Shown here: in pieces, positions 41,627 through 49,716 of the stretch
How the letters are laid out: every line of letters starts with the position of its first letter
How positions within the stretch are numbered: position 1 is the stretch's first letter
Assembly: GCA_964472725.1 (NCBI GenBank)
Contig: CAYYLZ010000006.1
Location: forward strand, 3,539 to 67,538
Source: RGIG6375 sp964472725
GTDB lineage: Bacteria; Bacillota; Clostridia; Oscillospirales; Oscillospiraceae
DNA: 64,000 bases
Reading direction: 5' to 3'
The notes under the pieces: generated by a model
Database searches by the model: none
What the model was told of the DNA's origin: nothing
The model's input: the letters and a program-made list of their open reading frames with translations, nothing else
Position numbers and translations under genes: made by a program

Positions 41627-42837
41627 AAGAGCCTAAAACCGTTTACAGATATCCGCCCTGCCCCGATTATGACATTGAGGCCATGGAAAGCTGGCTGAGC
41701 GATATGGCCGCCCGGGGTCTTGTGCTCGCCCGTGACGGATTTTTCTTCGGCTTCGGTATCTTTGAAAAGACCGAGCCTAAAATTATGCGCTACCGCCTTG
41801 AAGCATCGAAATATAAGTCCGGCACCCTTAACGAGTTCAATCCACCGGAGGAGGCGCAGGAGCTTTATGAAGCCATGGGCTGGCAGTACGTTGCCGCCCG
41901 GGGCAATTTCCACATATACTGTACCGACGACCCCACTGCCCGCGAACTGCATACCGACCCGCAGGTGCAGGCAATGACTCTTGACGCGGCTCGCAGGCGT
42001 ATCCGCAACGATGTGATGTTCGAAATAGTGTGGATAATCATTATGTTCGCCTTTTATCTCGGCAGGGGAGTCCGCGGCACGCCCTTGCTCCTTGCGGTGA
42101 TAGCCTTCGGCACGCCCGGTACGCTTCTGTTTTTTGCTGTACTTGGCTGGAGCGTGGCGGAAATGTTCCGTCGTCTTGTGTGGTTCGGCAGGCTGCGTAA
42201 ACGTGCCCGCAGCGGCGAAAGTCTCAGCCACAGCAAGGACTGGCACAAGGGCAGAGTTCGCTATATTGCGGGCATTATCATAAACTGGCTGCTCACCCTT
42301 ACCCTTGTTGGCGTCCTGTTCGCCAGCTGTGCCAACGCCGTGGAAGATAAAAACGAGATACCCCTTGATGAATTTACCGGCACGGTGCCCTTCGCCACCA
42401 TGAAGGATTTCCTGCCCGATTGCAGCTATACTCACGATAAGACCTGGCTGGGCTATGAGCTGAATACCGTGGAGTTTCGTTCCGACCTCCTTGCACCGCT
42501 TATCATTGAGTACAGCGAAAACGGCGACCTTGACAGAGCCGACGGCCTCCACCTCAGCGGTGGCTTGGATATTACCTATATCGAAGCCCGGAGTGAATGG
42601 ATAGCCAAGGAACTGGTGCGTGAATTTCAAAGTTACGCCAAGGACTCCAAACACTATAAGCCTATTGAACTGAACATCGAGGGCATGGACCAGTGCGTCG
42701 CGTATATCGACATTTTCCCCACGGTCACCCTTCGCAAGGGGAATACGGTCATTCGTGCCGAGTTTTACCATACAAGCGAAGCAGAGATAAGTATCGAACA
42801 GTGGGCGGGCGTGATCGCGGAAAGTATTATAGATTGA
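41623..42837 (+). CDS. DUF2812 domain membrane protein
   Basis: 404 aa from GTG 41623, overlapping the padR stop (GTGA) with GGAGG upstream. The N-terminal 130 aa are DUF2812 (CPDYDIEAMESWLSDMAARG). Two membrane segments follow near residues 136-175 and another near 220-243, then an extracellular C-terminal domain of about 160 aa. DUF2812 proteins are cotranscribed with PadR-type regulators, but their mechanism is unknown. Confidence 0.85.
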   Translation: MKEPKTVYRYPPCPDYDIEAMESWLSDMAARGLVLARDGFFFGFGIFEKTEPKIMRYRLEASKYKSGTLNEFNPPEEAQELYEAMGWQYVAARGNFHIYCTDDPTARELHTDPQVQAMTLDAARRRIRNDVMFEIVWIIIMFAFYLGRGVRGTPLLLAVIAFGTPGTLLFFAVLGWSVAEMFRRLVWFGRLRKRARSGESLSHSKDWHKGRVRYIAGIIINWLLTLTLVGVLFASCANAVEDKNEIPLDEFTGTVPFATMKDFLPDCSYTHDKTWLGYELNTVEFRSDLLAPLIIEYSENGDLDRADGLHLSGGLDITYIEARSEWIAKELVREFQSYAKDSKHYKPIELNIEGMDQCVAYIDIFPTVTLRKGNTVIRAEFYHTSEAEISIEQWAGVIAESIID

Positions 42838-42850
42838 TTTCGTTTTTTTC

Positions 42851-42879
42851 TTTACATTTGAAGTCAAGAGGACTATAAT
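42851..42879 (+). promoter_or_regulatory. Promoter of the zeta-like gene
   Basis: TTTACA (42851-42856), 17-bp spacer, TATAAT (42874-42879). Confidence 0.7.
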
Positions 42880-42918
42880 TTAAATTGATAGACTGAAAAT
42901 GCTCTCGGAGGTAAACTG

Positions 42919-43479
42919 ATGAAGTGCTATACCATTATCGGCGGCGTCAACGGTACGGGCAAGAGCAGCCTTACCGGCGTTCTCAAAACTCAGACAACGG
43001 AACTGGGTGCCATAATAGATGTTGACCGCATAACCGCCGAAGCAGGCGTGAACGCGGTAAAAGGCGGCAGAATGGCGCTGGAACGCATCGAAGATTGCCT
43101 TGCCAAAAATGTAAGCTTCACTCAGGAAACCACCCTTTCCGGCCACAAAACAGAGGATACAGCAGCGCGTGCTAAACAGCAGGGCTACTATGTCCGCCTG
43201 TATTATGTGGGGCTGGACACTCCCGAGGAGTGCCTCGCGCGCATAGAAAATCGCGTGCGCCGCGGAGGTCACGATATTCCCGAAAACGATGTCCGCAGGC
43301 GTTTTGAAGGACGATGGGAGGCCGTGAAAAAAATACTGCCCTATTGTGACGAAGCCCGCTTTTTCGATAACGATAACGGTTTTGTTGAAGTGGCGGAGTA
43401 TCGCAATGGCGAACTCATAGTAAAAGGCGAGCGGCGCGCCAAATGGATAACGGAGCTTGACGAGCAACTTAAAGGCTGA
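42919..43479 (+). CDS. Zeta toxin-like P-loop kinase
   Basis: 186 aa. Walker A GGVNGTGKSS (8-17) at the very N-terminus, then DVDRI near residue 33, ETTLSGHKTE near 73, and basic lid RIENRVRRGGHDIPENDVRRRF near 112. This is the layout of the small zeta toxin/UDP-GlcNAc kinase-like proteins. Classical zeta toxins phosphorylate UDP-GlcNAc and need an epsilon antitoxin; none is encoded nearby. Many chromosomal stand-alone members exist whose function is unknown. CGGAGG precedes the ATG. Confidence 0.82.
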   Translation: MKCYTIIGGVNGTGKSSLTGVLKTQTTELGAIIDVDRITAEAGVNAVKGGRMALERIEDCLAKNVSFTQETTLSGHKTEDTAARAKQQGYYVRLYYVGLDTPEECLARIENRVRRGGHDIPENDVRRRFEGRWEAVKKILPYCDEARFFDNDNGFVEVAEYRNGELIVKGERRAKWITELDEQLKG

Positions 43480-43508
43480 AAACCCAAATTGCAAAGGCGG
43501 CGTATGCC

Positions 43509-44519
43509 ATGTTTGATATATTCATGTACGCGATAAACGCGGTACTGCCCATAATCATGCTTATAGTGCTGGGATATCTGCTCAAGCGCAGCGGCTTCCT
43601 TGACGAAAACTTCGTCAAGCGGGGCAACAAACTGGTGTTCCGGGTGGGACTTCCCGCACTGCTGTTCTACAATGTGTATAATGTCAGCGACCTGGGCGCT
43701 TTCAACTGGAGCACGGTATGGTTCTGCATCGGCGCGATACTGTTCATCTTCGTGCTTGGGCTGATAGTAGTGCGCCTGTTTGTAGAGGATAAGAAACGCA
43801 AGGGCGTTGTGCTCCAGTGCATCTTTCGCTCCAATTACGCCATTATAGGCCTGCCTCTTGCCGAGGCTCTTGGCGGAGCCGAAGGCGTGGCGCTGGTAGC
43901 GGTGCTCTCGGCCTTTGTTGTACCCATTTTCAACATTCTGGCGGTCATTTCCCTGTCCATATTCACCGGCGAGAGCGGACATATCGGCGTTAAGAGTATA
44001 CTTAAAAAGATAGTCACCAATCCGCTTATTATAAGCGTTGTGGCAGGTCTTGCGGCTCTGTTTGTCCGTTCCCTGCTGCCTGTGGGCGCTGACGGACAGC
44101 CGGTGTTCCTGATCTCCCGTGATTTGAAGTTCGTCTATAAGGCCATCGAGAATGTTTCCAAGCTGGCAACGCCCCTGGCACTTATCGTGCTGGGCGGACA
44201 GTTTGTGTTCAGCGCCGCCGGAAAAATGCTCAAGGAGATAATCCTCGGCACCGCATGGCGTACCGTCCTTTCGCCTGCGGTGGGAATAGGCCTTGCCGTG
44301 CTGCTCACAAAACTGGGTGTCGTGAATTTCGGCCCCGCTGAATTTACCGTATTCGTAGCCCTGTTCGGGACCCCCGTGGCGGTCTCCAGTGCGGTCATGG
44401 CGGGCGAAATGGGCTGCGACGAGCAGCTGGCCGGACAGTTCGTGGTCTGGACCTGTATCTGCTCCGTGTTCACGATTTTTGCTATCGTGTTCGTCCTCAA
44501 GCTTGCGAATTTGCTGTAA
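43509..44519 (+). CDS. AEC (auxin efflux carrier) family transporter
   Basis: 336 aa, ten predicted membrane segments. The family includes malate and lactate permeases; N-terminal PIIMLIVLGYLLKRSGFLDE and the central SNYAIIGLPLAEALGG match. Located 29 bp after the zeta-like gene, perhaps cotranscribed. Substrate unknown. Confidence 0.9.
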   Translation: MFDIFMYAINAVLPIIMLIVLGYLLKRSGFLDENFVKRGNKLVFRVGLPALLFYNVYNVSDLGAFNWSTVWFCIGAILFIFVLGLIVVRLFVEDKKRKGVVLQCIFRSNYAIIGLPLAEALGGAEGVALVAVLSAFVVPIFNILAVISLSIFTGESGHIGVKSILKKIVTNPLIISVVAGLAALFVRSLLPVGADGQPVFLISRDLKFVYKAIENVSKLATPLALIVLGGQFVFSAAGKMLKEIILGTAWRTVLSPAVGIGLAVLLTKLGVVNFGPAEFTVFVALFGTPVAVSSAVMAGEMGCDEQLAGQFVVWTCICSVFTIFAIVFVLKLANLL

Positions 44520-44526
44520 AAACAAC

Positions 44527-44558
44527 AAAACGGGAGTGCTGCCGCGCTCCCGTTTTCT
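44527..44558 (+). terminator. Intrinsic terminator after the AEC gene
   Basis: AAAACGGGAG (44527-44536) pairs with CTCCCGTTTT (44547-44556), 10-nt loop, ending in T residues. Confidence 0.8.
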
Positions 44559-44579
44559 TAATTGCAGTGCTTCTCGTCT

Positions 44580-44660
44580 CGGCGGCTGAGGCACGCCTCA
44601 GCCCTACAAACATGACTTGAACTTATTTGGTGAACGTAGGGCAGGGGCGTGCTCCCGCCG
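44580..44660. repeat. Two GTAGGG-type palindromes (family B)
   Basis: GGCGGCTGAGGCACGCCTCAG then CCCTAC at 44580-44608 (reverse form) and GTAGGGCAGGGGCGTGCTCC at 44636-44660 (forward form). Confidence 0.6.
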
Positions 44661-44676
44661 TGTGGTAATAAAAACC

Positions 44677-44705
44677 TTGCAAAACGCATAGTTATATTGT
44701 ATACT
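44677..44705 (+). promoter_or_regulatory. Promoter of the TPP riboswitch-thiT unit
   Basis: TTGCAA (44677-44682), 17-bp spacer, TATACT (44700-44705). The start would lie near 44712, just before the aptamer. Confidence 0.75.
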
Positions 44706-44724
44706 AAGCGTGTAAAAAAATTAG

Positions 44725-44851
44725 ATGGGGTGCTGAAACCTGATTCGGCTGAGACAATGCGTGCACGCGTTGAACCCTTGGCAGTCTCTAAAGGCCTTTG
44801 GCGGCTGCCTGAACCTGATCCGGATAATGCCGGCGTAGGAAAAGCGTACCC
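44725..44851 (+). ncRNA. TPP riboswitch (THI element)
   Basis: The conserved core is present: GGGGTGCT, then CGGCTGAGA, a variable arm, GAACCTGATCCGGATAATGC and GGCGTAGGAAAAGCG. It senses thiamine pyrophosphate. A terminator follows directly (44864-44903), so TPP binding should stop transcription before thiT. Confidence 0.96.
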
Positions 44852-44863
44852 GCTGATTTTTGC

Positions 44864-44903
44864 TGCCGTGCTATATCTTTATAGCGCGGCATATTCTTTT
44901 TTT
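44864..44903 (+). terminator. Riboswitch-controlled terminator before thiT
   Basis: 12-bp stem TGCCGTGCTATA (44864-44875) with 44880-44891, one G-U pair, loop TCTT, then TATTCTTTTTTT. It ends one base before the CGGAGG site of thiT. Confidence 0.9.
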
Positions 44904-44916
44904 CGGAGGTACAAAA

Positions 44917-45486
44917 ATGACAAAAACAAAATCTTCCCATCTGGCTCTGCGGGCTCTCTGCGAGGGCGCGATCATGGTGGCACTGGCTCAGATACTGGGC
45001 TATATCAAGCTGTTCTCCCTGCCTCAGGGCGGCAGCATAACCCTTGCCATGCTGCCCATATTCCTTTATTGCTCACGCTGGGGCTTTGGCCCGGGTATGG
45101 CGGTCTCCGCGGTCTACGGTGTGATGCAGCTTATGTTTGACGGAGCATACGCCTATTCCTGGCAGGCGATGCTGGGCGACTATCTGCTGGCCTATGCCGC
45201 CCTCGGTATTGCGGGTGCGTTCAATAAAATGCGTTACGGATTCTTCGTGGGCACCATAGTGGGCTGTATCCTGCGCTTTTTCTGCCATTACGTTACGGGT
45301 GCAACCGTATGGGCGGAATGGATGCCCGAGGAATTTTTCGGCATGACCATGACCACGCCGTGGCTCTATTCCTTCCTCTATAACGGTTCTTATATACTCG
45401 TCAACATGCTGGTGGTAATAGTGGTGGGTATGCTGGCATGGAAGCGGCTGGGCAAATATATGCGCGGCGGCGACATCGTGAGATGA
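44917..45486 (+). CDS. thiT: ECF-type thiamine transporter S component
   Basis: 189 aa from ATG 44917 (CGGAGG upstream). Six membrane segments; substrate-binding subunit of an energy-coupling factor transporter, working with a shared EcfAAT module encoded elsewhere. GGSITLAMLPIFLYCSRWG and the C-terminal tryptophan/tyrosine-rich WAEWMPEEFFG match ThiT thiamine contacts. The TPP riboswitch supports thiamine as ligand. Confidence 0.95.
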   Translation: MTKTKSSHLALRALCEGAIMVALAQILGYIKLFSLPQGGSITLAMLPIFLYCSRWGFGPGMAVSAVYGVMQLMFDGAYAYSWQAMLGDYLLAYAALGIAGAFNKMRYGFFVGTIVGCILRFFCHYVTGATVWAEWMPEEFFGMTMTTPWLYSFLYNGSYILVNMLVVIVVGMLAWKRLGKYMRGGDIVR

Positions 45487-45548
45487 GCCGGCGTAAAGCC
45501 CTTTTTGGAAATCTTTGGCTTGAATTAGAAAAAACTTAAATAAAAATA

Positions 45549-45578
45549 TTGACATCTGCAGGAGGTATACGGTAAAAT
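45549..45578 (+). promoter_or_regulatory. Promoter of the rpmH-rnpA cluster
   Basis: TTGACA (45549-45554), 18-bp spacer, TAAAAT (45573-45578). An imperfect inverted repeat (CTGCAGGAGG at 45556-45565 against CCCCCTGCAG at 45591-45600) spans the promoter. The leader of about 95 nt holds no other clear structure. Confidence 0.6.
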
Positions 45579-45679
45579 ACTAAGCTGTATCCCCCTGCAG
45601 ACTTTCTTTTGTCAACTACTTCTCTGCAAAATCGCGGGGATGTTGAGTATTTTTATTTAATTCAGGAGGTGTAAAACAC

Positions 45680-45814
45680 ATGCTCAGAACCTATCAGCCC
45701 AAGAAGCTCCACCGTCAGAAGGTGCATGGCTTCCGTAAGAGAATGGCAACCAAGAATGGCCGCAAGGTACTTTCCGCTCGCAGAGCAAAGGGCCGCAAGA
45801 AGCTCTCTTACTAA
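45680..45814 (+). CDS. rpmH: 50S ribosomal protein L34
   Basis: 44 aa, starting MLRTYQPKKLHRQKVHGFR and ending GRKKLSY, the near-universal L34 sequence. AGGAGGTG lies 8 bp before the ATG. It is followed 6 bp later by rnpA, as in most bacteria. Here no dnaA lies upstream; the neighbour is thiT. Confidence 0.98.
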   Translation: MLRTYQPKKLHRQKVHGFRKRMATKNGRKVLSARRAKGRKKLSY

Positions 45815-45820
45815 TTTCTC

Positions 45821-46177
45821 ATGAAATTTACCGTGTCCCTCAATCAAAATTATGAATTCCGCAGAGTATACGCAAGGGGAAGGAATGTAGCCACGCCTCT
45901 TGTGGTTTTGTACTGCCGTAAAAACGGTTCAAAAACCAATCGTTTCGGCATAACGGTGGGTACCAAGGTGGGCAAGGCAGTGTACAGAAATTTAGTGCGC
46001 CGCCGCCTTCGCGAGATATACCGCCTTAACGAAGACCGGTTCCCTGCGGGGTGGGACATAGTAGCAGTGGCGAGAACAAGGGCTAAGGACGCTCCCTACG
46101 CCGAGCTTGAGAAGCAGTTTCTCAAGGCGGCGGACAAGCTCGGGCTTTTTGCCCGCAAGGAGGGGGAGCAGACTTGA
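45821..46177 (+). CDS. rnpA: Ribonuclease P protein component
   Basis: 118 aa. It helps the RNase P RNA bind pre-tRNA 5' leaders. The basic signature appears as KAVYRNLVRRRLREIYR near residue 51, and NYEFRRVYARGR at the N-terminus contacts the leader. It overlaps yidD by 4 bp. Confidence 0.96.
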   Translation: MKFTVSLNQNYEFRRVYARGRNVATPLVVLYCRKNGSKTNRFGITVGTKVGKAVYRNLVRRRLREIYRLNEDRFPAGWDIVAVARTRAKDAPYAELEKQFLKAADKLGLFARKEGEQT

Positions 46178-46383
46178 AAAAGCTGTTCTTATTCCTTATC
46201 CGGTTTTATCGGCGGCATATTTCGCCGCTGAAGCAGCCGTGCTGCAGGTTTATACCCACCTGCTCTCAGTATGCCCTCGAGGCTATTGAAAAGTACGGCG
46301 CACTCAAAGGCTCCTGGCTGGCTCTCAGGAGACTGCTTCGCTGCCACCCTTTATGTAAGGGAGGCTATGACCCCGTGCCCTGA
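46174..46383 (+). CDS. yidD: Membrane protein insertion efficiency factor YidD
   Basis: 69 aa from TTG 46174, overlapping rnpA. Conserved FYRRHISPLKQPCCRFIPTC, SQYALEAI and LRCHPLCKGGYDPVP blocks. It is a small amphipathic protein that assists YidC insertion. Confidence 0.96.
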   Translation: MKKLFLFLIRFYRRHISPLKQPCCRFIPTCSQYALEAIEKYGALKGSWLALRRLLRCHPLCKGGYDPVP

Positions 46384-46419
46384 ATTGAGCAGGCACGGCT
46401 CTGAAATGGAGAATTTGTA

Positions 46420-47790
46420 ATGTTATCTGCAATAGCTAAACCCTTTGGTTGGTTGATGCTCGTTCTGTATAACTTCTTCAACGACTACGGTATCGCGATC
46501 TTCGCTTTCGCGCTTATTGTTCGTCTGATACTTCTGCCTTTCAGCGCCAAGAGCAAGAAGAGCCTTATGCGCTCCTCTCGCCTCCAGCCCCTTATGAAGG
46601 AGCTTGAGAAGAAGCATGGCGCCAATACCCCGAAGTATCAGGAGGAAGTGGCCAAGCTTTATAAGGAACAGAACATCAATCCTATGGGCGGCTGTATCTG
46701 GACGCTCATTCCCTTCCCTATTCTTATCGCTCTTTATCAGGCTATCCGTTTCCCCCTCACCGTTATGATGAGAATAGGCGACGAGGCTTATGCCAAGGTT
46801 CAGGAGGTTCTCACTTCCCTGGGCTTTGCCACCTCCAGCGCCAACTCTGCATACATTCAGATAGCCGAATCTCAGTTTATCACTCAGAATTTCGATGCAT
46901 TCGCCGGTATCAGCGAAAAGCTGCAGAAGCTTGACTATACCTTCCTCGGCATGGATCTGGGTGCAAACCCCTCTTTCAAGATCTGGGAGTTCTTCTCCAA
47001 TGGTCAGGAACTGTGGCCTCAGATCGGCCTGTTCCTCATTCCCGTGATCTCTGCCGCGCTGTCCTATGTTTCCATGATCATCAGCAACAAGATGAGCGGT
47101 AACGCAGCCGCGGAGAATGCGAATACCAAGACCATGACTATGATCATGCCCCTGGTTTCTCTGTGGATCGGCTTCGCCATGCCCGGCGCTCTGGGCCTTT
47201 ACTGGATCGCCAGCAGCGTATTCACCGCTCTGCAGGACGCAGTGCTCACCCGTCATTATAAGAAGATCGTTGACGCAGAGGACGCCGCTTATCGCGAGAA
47301 GGCCGCAGCTCTGGAGGCAGAGCGCGCAGCAAAGCACGCCGAGACCGAGAAGAAGCGCGCTGCCGGCACCACCGTCACCAATCCCAACACCAGCAAGCGC
47401 AAGCTTGCCATGCAGGAAAAGCAGAAGTCCGAAGAGAACGAGGTCGAGCGTGCCATCGCTCGCGGCGAGCTTAAGCGTGATTCCGCCGGCAGACTCGTTT
47501 CCACCGGCAAGGAAGCTGCAAACAAGGAGAAGGCCAATCCCTCCGCGGTAGGCGACAGACCCTACGCAAGAGGCAGAAATTATAAGCCTGACCGTTTCAA
47601 TAAGAATTACGTCCCCGAGCCCGAGGACGAACAGACCATTATGCCCGAGGAGCTTACCGAGACCCCCGAGGTCGTTGAGGCTCTTCCCGCAGAGGCAGAA
47701 GGCACCGCAAGCGACGCCAACGTTATCGAGACCGATGCTATCACCGCCGGTGAGATCGGCTCCGAGGCGGCCGCTGAGGACAAGGAATAA
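46420..47790 (+). CDS. yidC: Membrane protein insertase YidC/Oxa1
   Basis: 456 aa. It inserts proteins into the membrane alone or with Sec. Core helices run from about residue 15 to 285, with the groove arginine in FALIVRLILLPFSAKSKKS near 35-40 and QPLMKELEKKHG following. The Gram-positive type lacks a large outside P1 domain, but the segment between the first and later helices is longer than usual (about 110-175). A hydrophilic, charged tail of about 170 aa follows, ending acidic. No lipobox is visible at the start. Confidence 0.95.
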   Translation: MLSAIAKPFGWLMLVLYNFFNDYGIAIFAFALIVRLILLPFSAKSKKSLMRSSRLQPLMKELEKKHGANTPKYQEEVAKLYKEQNINPMGGCIWTLIPFPILIALYQAIRFPLTVMMRIGDEAYAKVQEVLTSLGFATSSANSAYIQIAESQFITQNFDAFAGISEKLQKLDYTFLGMDLGANPSFKIWEFFSNGQELWPQIGLFLIPVISAALSYVSMIISNKMSGNAAAENANTKTMTMIMPLVSLWIGFAMPGALGLYWIASSVFTALQDAVLTRHYKKIVDAEDAAYREKAAALEAERAAKHAETEKKRAAGTTVTNPNTSKRKLAMQEKQKSEENEVERAIARGELKRDSAGRLVSTGKEAANKEKANPSAVGDRPYARGRNYKPDRFNKNYVPEPEDEQTIMPEELTETPEVVEALPAEAEGTASDANVIETDAITAGEIGSEAAAEDKE

Positions 47791-47805
47791 CAAGGAGACT
47801 GCCTT

Positions 47806-48480
47806 ATGATTAAAGTAATTGAGGCAACGGGTAAGACCGAAGACGAGGCAATTCAGTCTGCATTGGCAGAGCTGGGCTGCACCCGTGACCAGGTCTCCGT
47901 TGAAATTCTCGAGCGCGCCAAGTCCGGCTTTCTGGGCATCGGCGCCGCCCCTGCGAAGATTCGCGTAAGCTTTGAGCAGCCCGATGATATCATCACGCTT
48001 ACCGAAACCTTCCTCAAGGGTCTGCTTGAGAAAATGGGTTCCGATGCGGTTCCCGTCCTTGAGCAGAAAGATGAAAACACCATATATGTAAACCTCACCG
48101 GCGAAAAGCTCGGCATGCTCATCGGCCGCCGCGGCGAGACTCTGGACGCTATCCAGCACATCGCCAACTACGCCATGAACCGCGTAAGCGAAAAGCACGT
48201 TCACATCAGCGTGGACGCCGAGAATTATCGCAGCAAGCGTGAGGAGTCCCTTCAGCGCCTGGCAGAAAAGGTTGCCGCAAAGGTCCTCAAGTATCGCAAG
48301 AACATGACCCTCGAGCCTATGAATTCCTATGAGCGCCACGTTATCCACACCGCTCTGCAGGATTATGAAGGCGTTTCCACCTTCTCTACCGGCACTGAAC
48401 CCAACCGCCGCATCGTTGTAGCCTTTGGCAACAATTCCGGCCTCGGCCGCGACGGCGGAAAGCCCAGGTACAGATCCTGA
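47806..48480 (+). CDS. khpB: RNA-binding protein KhpB/Jag
   Basis: 224 aa with the three family parts in order: Jag-N (residues 1-50, IEATGKTEDEAIQSALAELG), KH domain with GRRGETLDAIQHI near 107, and R3H domain with MNSYERHVIHTALQ near 171. KhpB binds RNA with KhpA and affects cell wall growth and division. It lies next to yidC as usual (SpoIIIJ-associated). Confidence 0.95.
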   Translation: MIKVIEATGKTEDEAIQSALAELGCTRDQVSVEILERAKSGFLGIGAAPAKIRVSFEQPDDIITLTETFLKGLLEKMGSDAVPVLEQKDENTIYVNLTGEKLGMLIGRRGETLDAIQHIANYAMNRVSEKHVHISVDAENYRSKREESLQRLAEKVAAKVLKYRKNMTLEPMNSYERHVIHTALQDYEGVSTFSTGTEPNRRIVVAFGNNSGLGRDGGKPRYRS

Positions 48481-48531
48481 GCCCAACTGATAAGACGCGG
48501 ATAAAAACCGCTTGAAAGGAGTCTTTTTAAG

Positions 48532-48762
48532 ATGGTACTGGATAAAATTAAAAGCATTCTTTCTTCCCAGTTCGGGATCGACGAGGATCAGATTACCGAG
48601 AACACCGACGTCGTGAACGACCTCGGCGCGGATTCCCTCGACGTTGTGGAAATGATGATGTCCGTTGAGGACGAATTCGGCCTGATGATCGAGGATGAAG
48701 AAATTGCCGAAATGAAGACCGTAGGCGATGTGGTAAACTACATCGAGAGCCATATCGGTTGA
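48532..48762 (+). CDS. acpP: Acyl carrier protein
   Basis: 76 aa. The phosphopantetheine serine is S35 in LGADSLDVVEMMM. Acidic helix II is typical. AAAGGAG lies before the ATG. It stands after khpB rather than in a fab cluster. Confidence 0.96.
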   Translation: MVLDKIKSILSSQFGIDEDQITENTDVVNDLGADSLDVVEMMMSVEDEFGLMIEDEEIAEMKTVGDVVNYIESHIG

Positions 48763-48801
48763 TAGCCTTATAGGCCTCAAAAAACAAAGGAGGTAAATTC
48801 C

Positions 48802-49662
48802 ATGTCTGAAGAATATATGGAGCAGAGCTGCGGCGGCGATTGCGGCGATAGCTGTGATTGCGGCGGCGATTGCGGAAGCTGCGGCGGTGGCTGCGGTTCT
48901 CAGGATCTGCATGCACCCCTCAACGCTCAGAGCAAGGTAAAGAAGGTTATTGGTATCGTTTCCGGTAAGGGCGGCGTAGGCAAGTCCCTCGTCACCTCCC
49001 TTTCTGCTGCTATGATGAACCGCCGCGGCAATTCCGTCGGCATTCTCGACGCAGATATGACCGGCCCCTCCATTCCCATGTGCTTCGGCGTTCATGAGCG
49101 CGCAAAGGCCAACGCCTTTGGCATTCTTCCCGCTGAGTCCGTCGGCGGCGTAAAGCTCATTTCCGTTAACCTCTTCCTTGACGATGTTACTCAGCCCGTC
49201 GTATGGCGCGGCAGCATCATTGCCAACACTGTAAAGCAGTTCTGGACCGACGTTGTCTGGGGCGATGTTGACTACATGTTCGTCGATATGCCTCCCGGAA
49301 CCGGCGACGTTCCCCTGACCATCTTCCAGTCCCTGCCTGTTGACGGCATTATCGTTGTAACCTCTCCTCAGGATCTGGTTTCCATGATAGTTTCCAAGGC
49401 TGTCAACATGGCCAAGATGATGGATATTCCCATCATTGGTCTGGTTGAGAACATGAGCTACTTCCGCTGCCCCGACTGCGGCAAGGAGCACAAGATCTAC
49501 GGCGAGAGCAATATCGACGCCGTTGCCGCCGAGCAGGGCCTCAAGGTTCTTGCAAAGCTGCCCATCATGCCCGACGTAGCAGCAGCCTGCGACGCCGGCG
49601 AGATCGAGAAGATCGACCTGCCCGAAATGAAGGAGCTTGGCGACGTCCTCGCCGCCCTTTGA
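48802..49662 (+). CDS. mrp: Mrp/NBP35 family Fe-S carrier ATPase
   Basis: 286 aa. It carries Fe-S clusters to target proteins, using ATP. Deviant Walker A GKGGVGKS at 55-62, DADMTGPSIP near 86 and the C-terminal CxxC in RCPDCGK near 224 for the bridging cluster. The N-terminal 33 aa hold seven cysteines (C10, C14, C18, C20, C24, C27, C31) between glycines, a likely second cluster site as in NBP35-like proteins. AAAGGAGG precedes the ATG. Confidence 0.94.
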   Translation: MSEEYMEQSCGGDCGDSCDCGGDCGSCGGGCGSQDLHAPLNAQSKVKKVIGIVSGKGGVGKSLVTSLSAAMMNRRGNSVGILDADMTGPSIPMCFGVHERAKANAFGILPAESVGGVKLISVNLFLDDVTQPVVWRGSIIANTVKQFWTDVVWGDVDYMFVDMPPGTGDVPLTIFQSLPVDGIIVVTSPQDLVSMIVSKAVNMAKMMDIPIIGLVENMSYFRCPDCGKEHKIYGESNIDAVAAEQGLKVLAKLPIMPDVAAACDAGEIEKIDLPEMKELGDVLAAL

Positions 49663-49669
49663 TAGCATG

Positions 49670-49705
49670 AAAAATCCCGCATTGGCTTTCCAATGCGGGA
49701 TTTTT
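49670..49705. terminator. Bidirectional terminator between mrp and the UroD-family gene
   Basis: Perfect 16-bp stem AAAAATCCCGCATTGG (49670-49685) with 49690-49705, loop CTTT; T-rich on both strands. Confidence 0.92.
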
Positions 49706-49716
49706 GCGTCTTAACC

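Noticed and set aside
44649..45140. 163-codon frame upstream of and into thiT
   Set aside because: It covers the TPP riboswitch and its terminator and is out of frame with thiT.
48341..48349. TTATCCACA, a perfect DnaA box
   Set aside because: A single copy inside khpB coding sequence, with no cluster or AT-rich unwinding region; not evidence for oriC.
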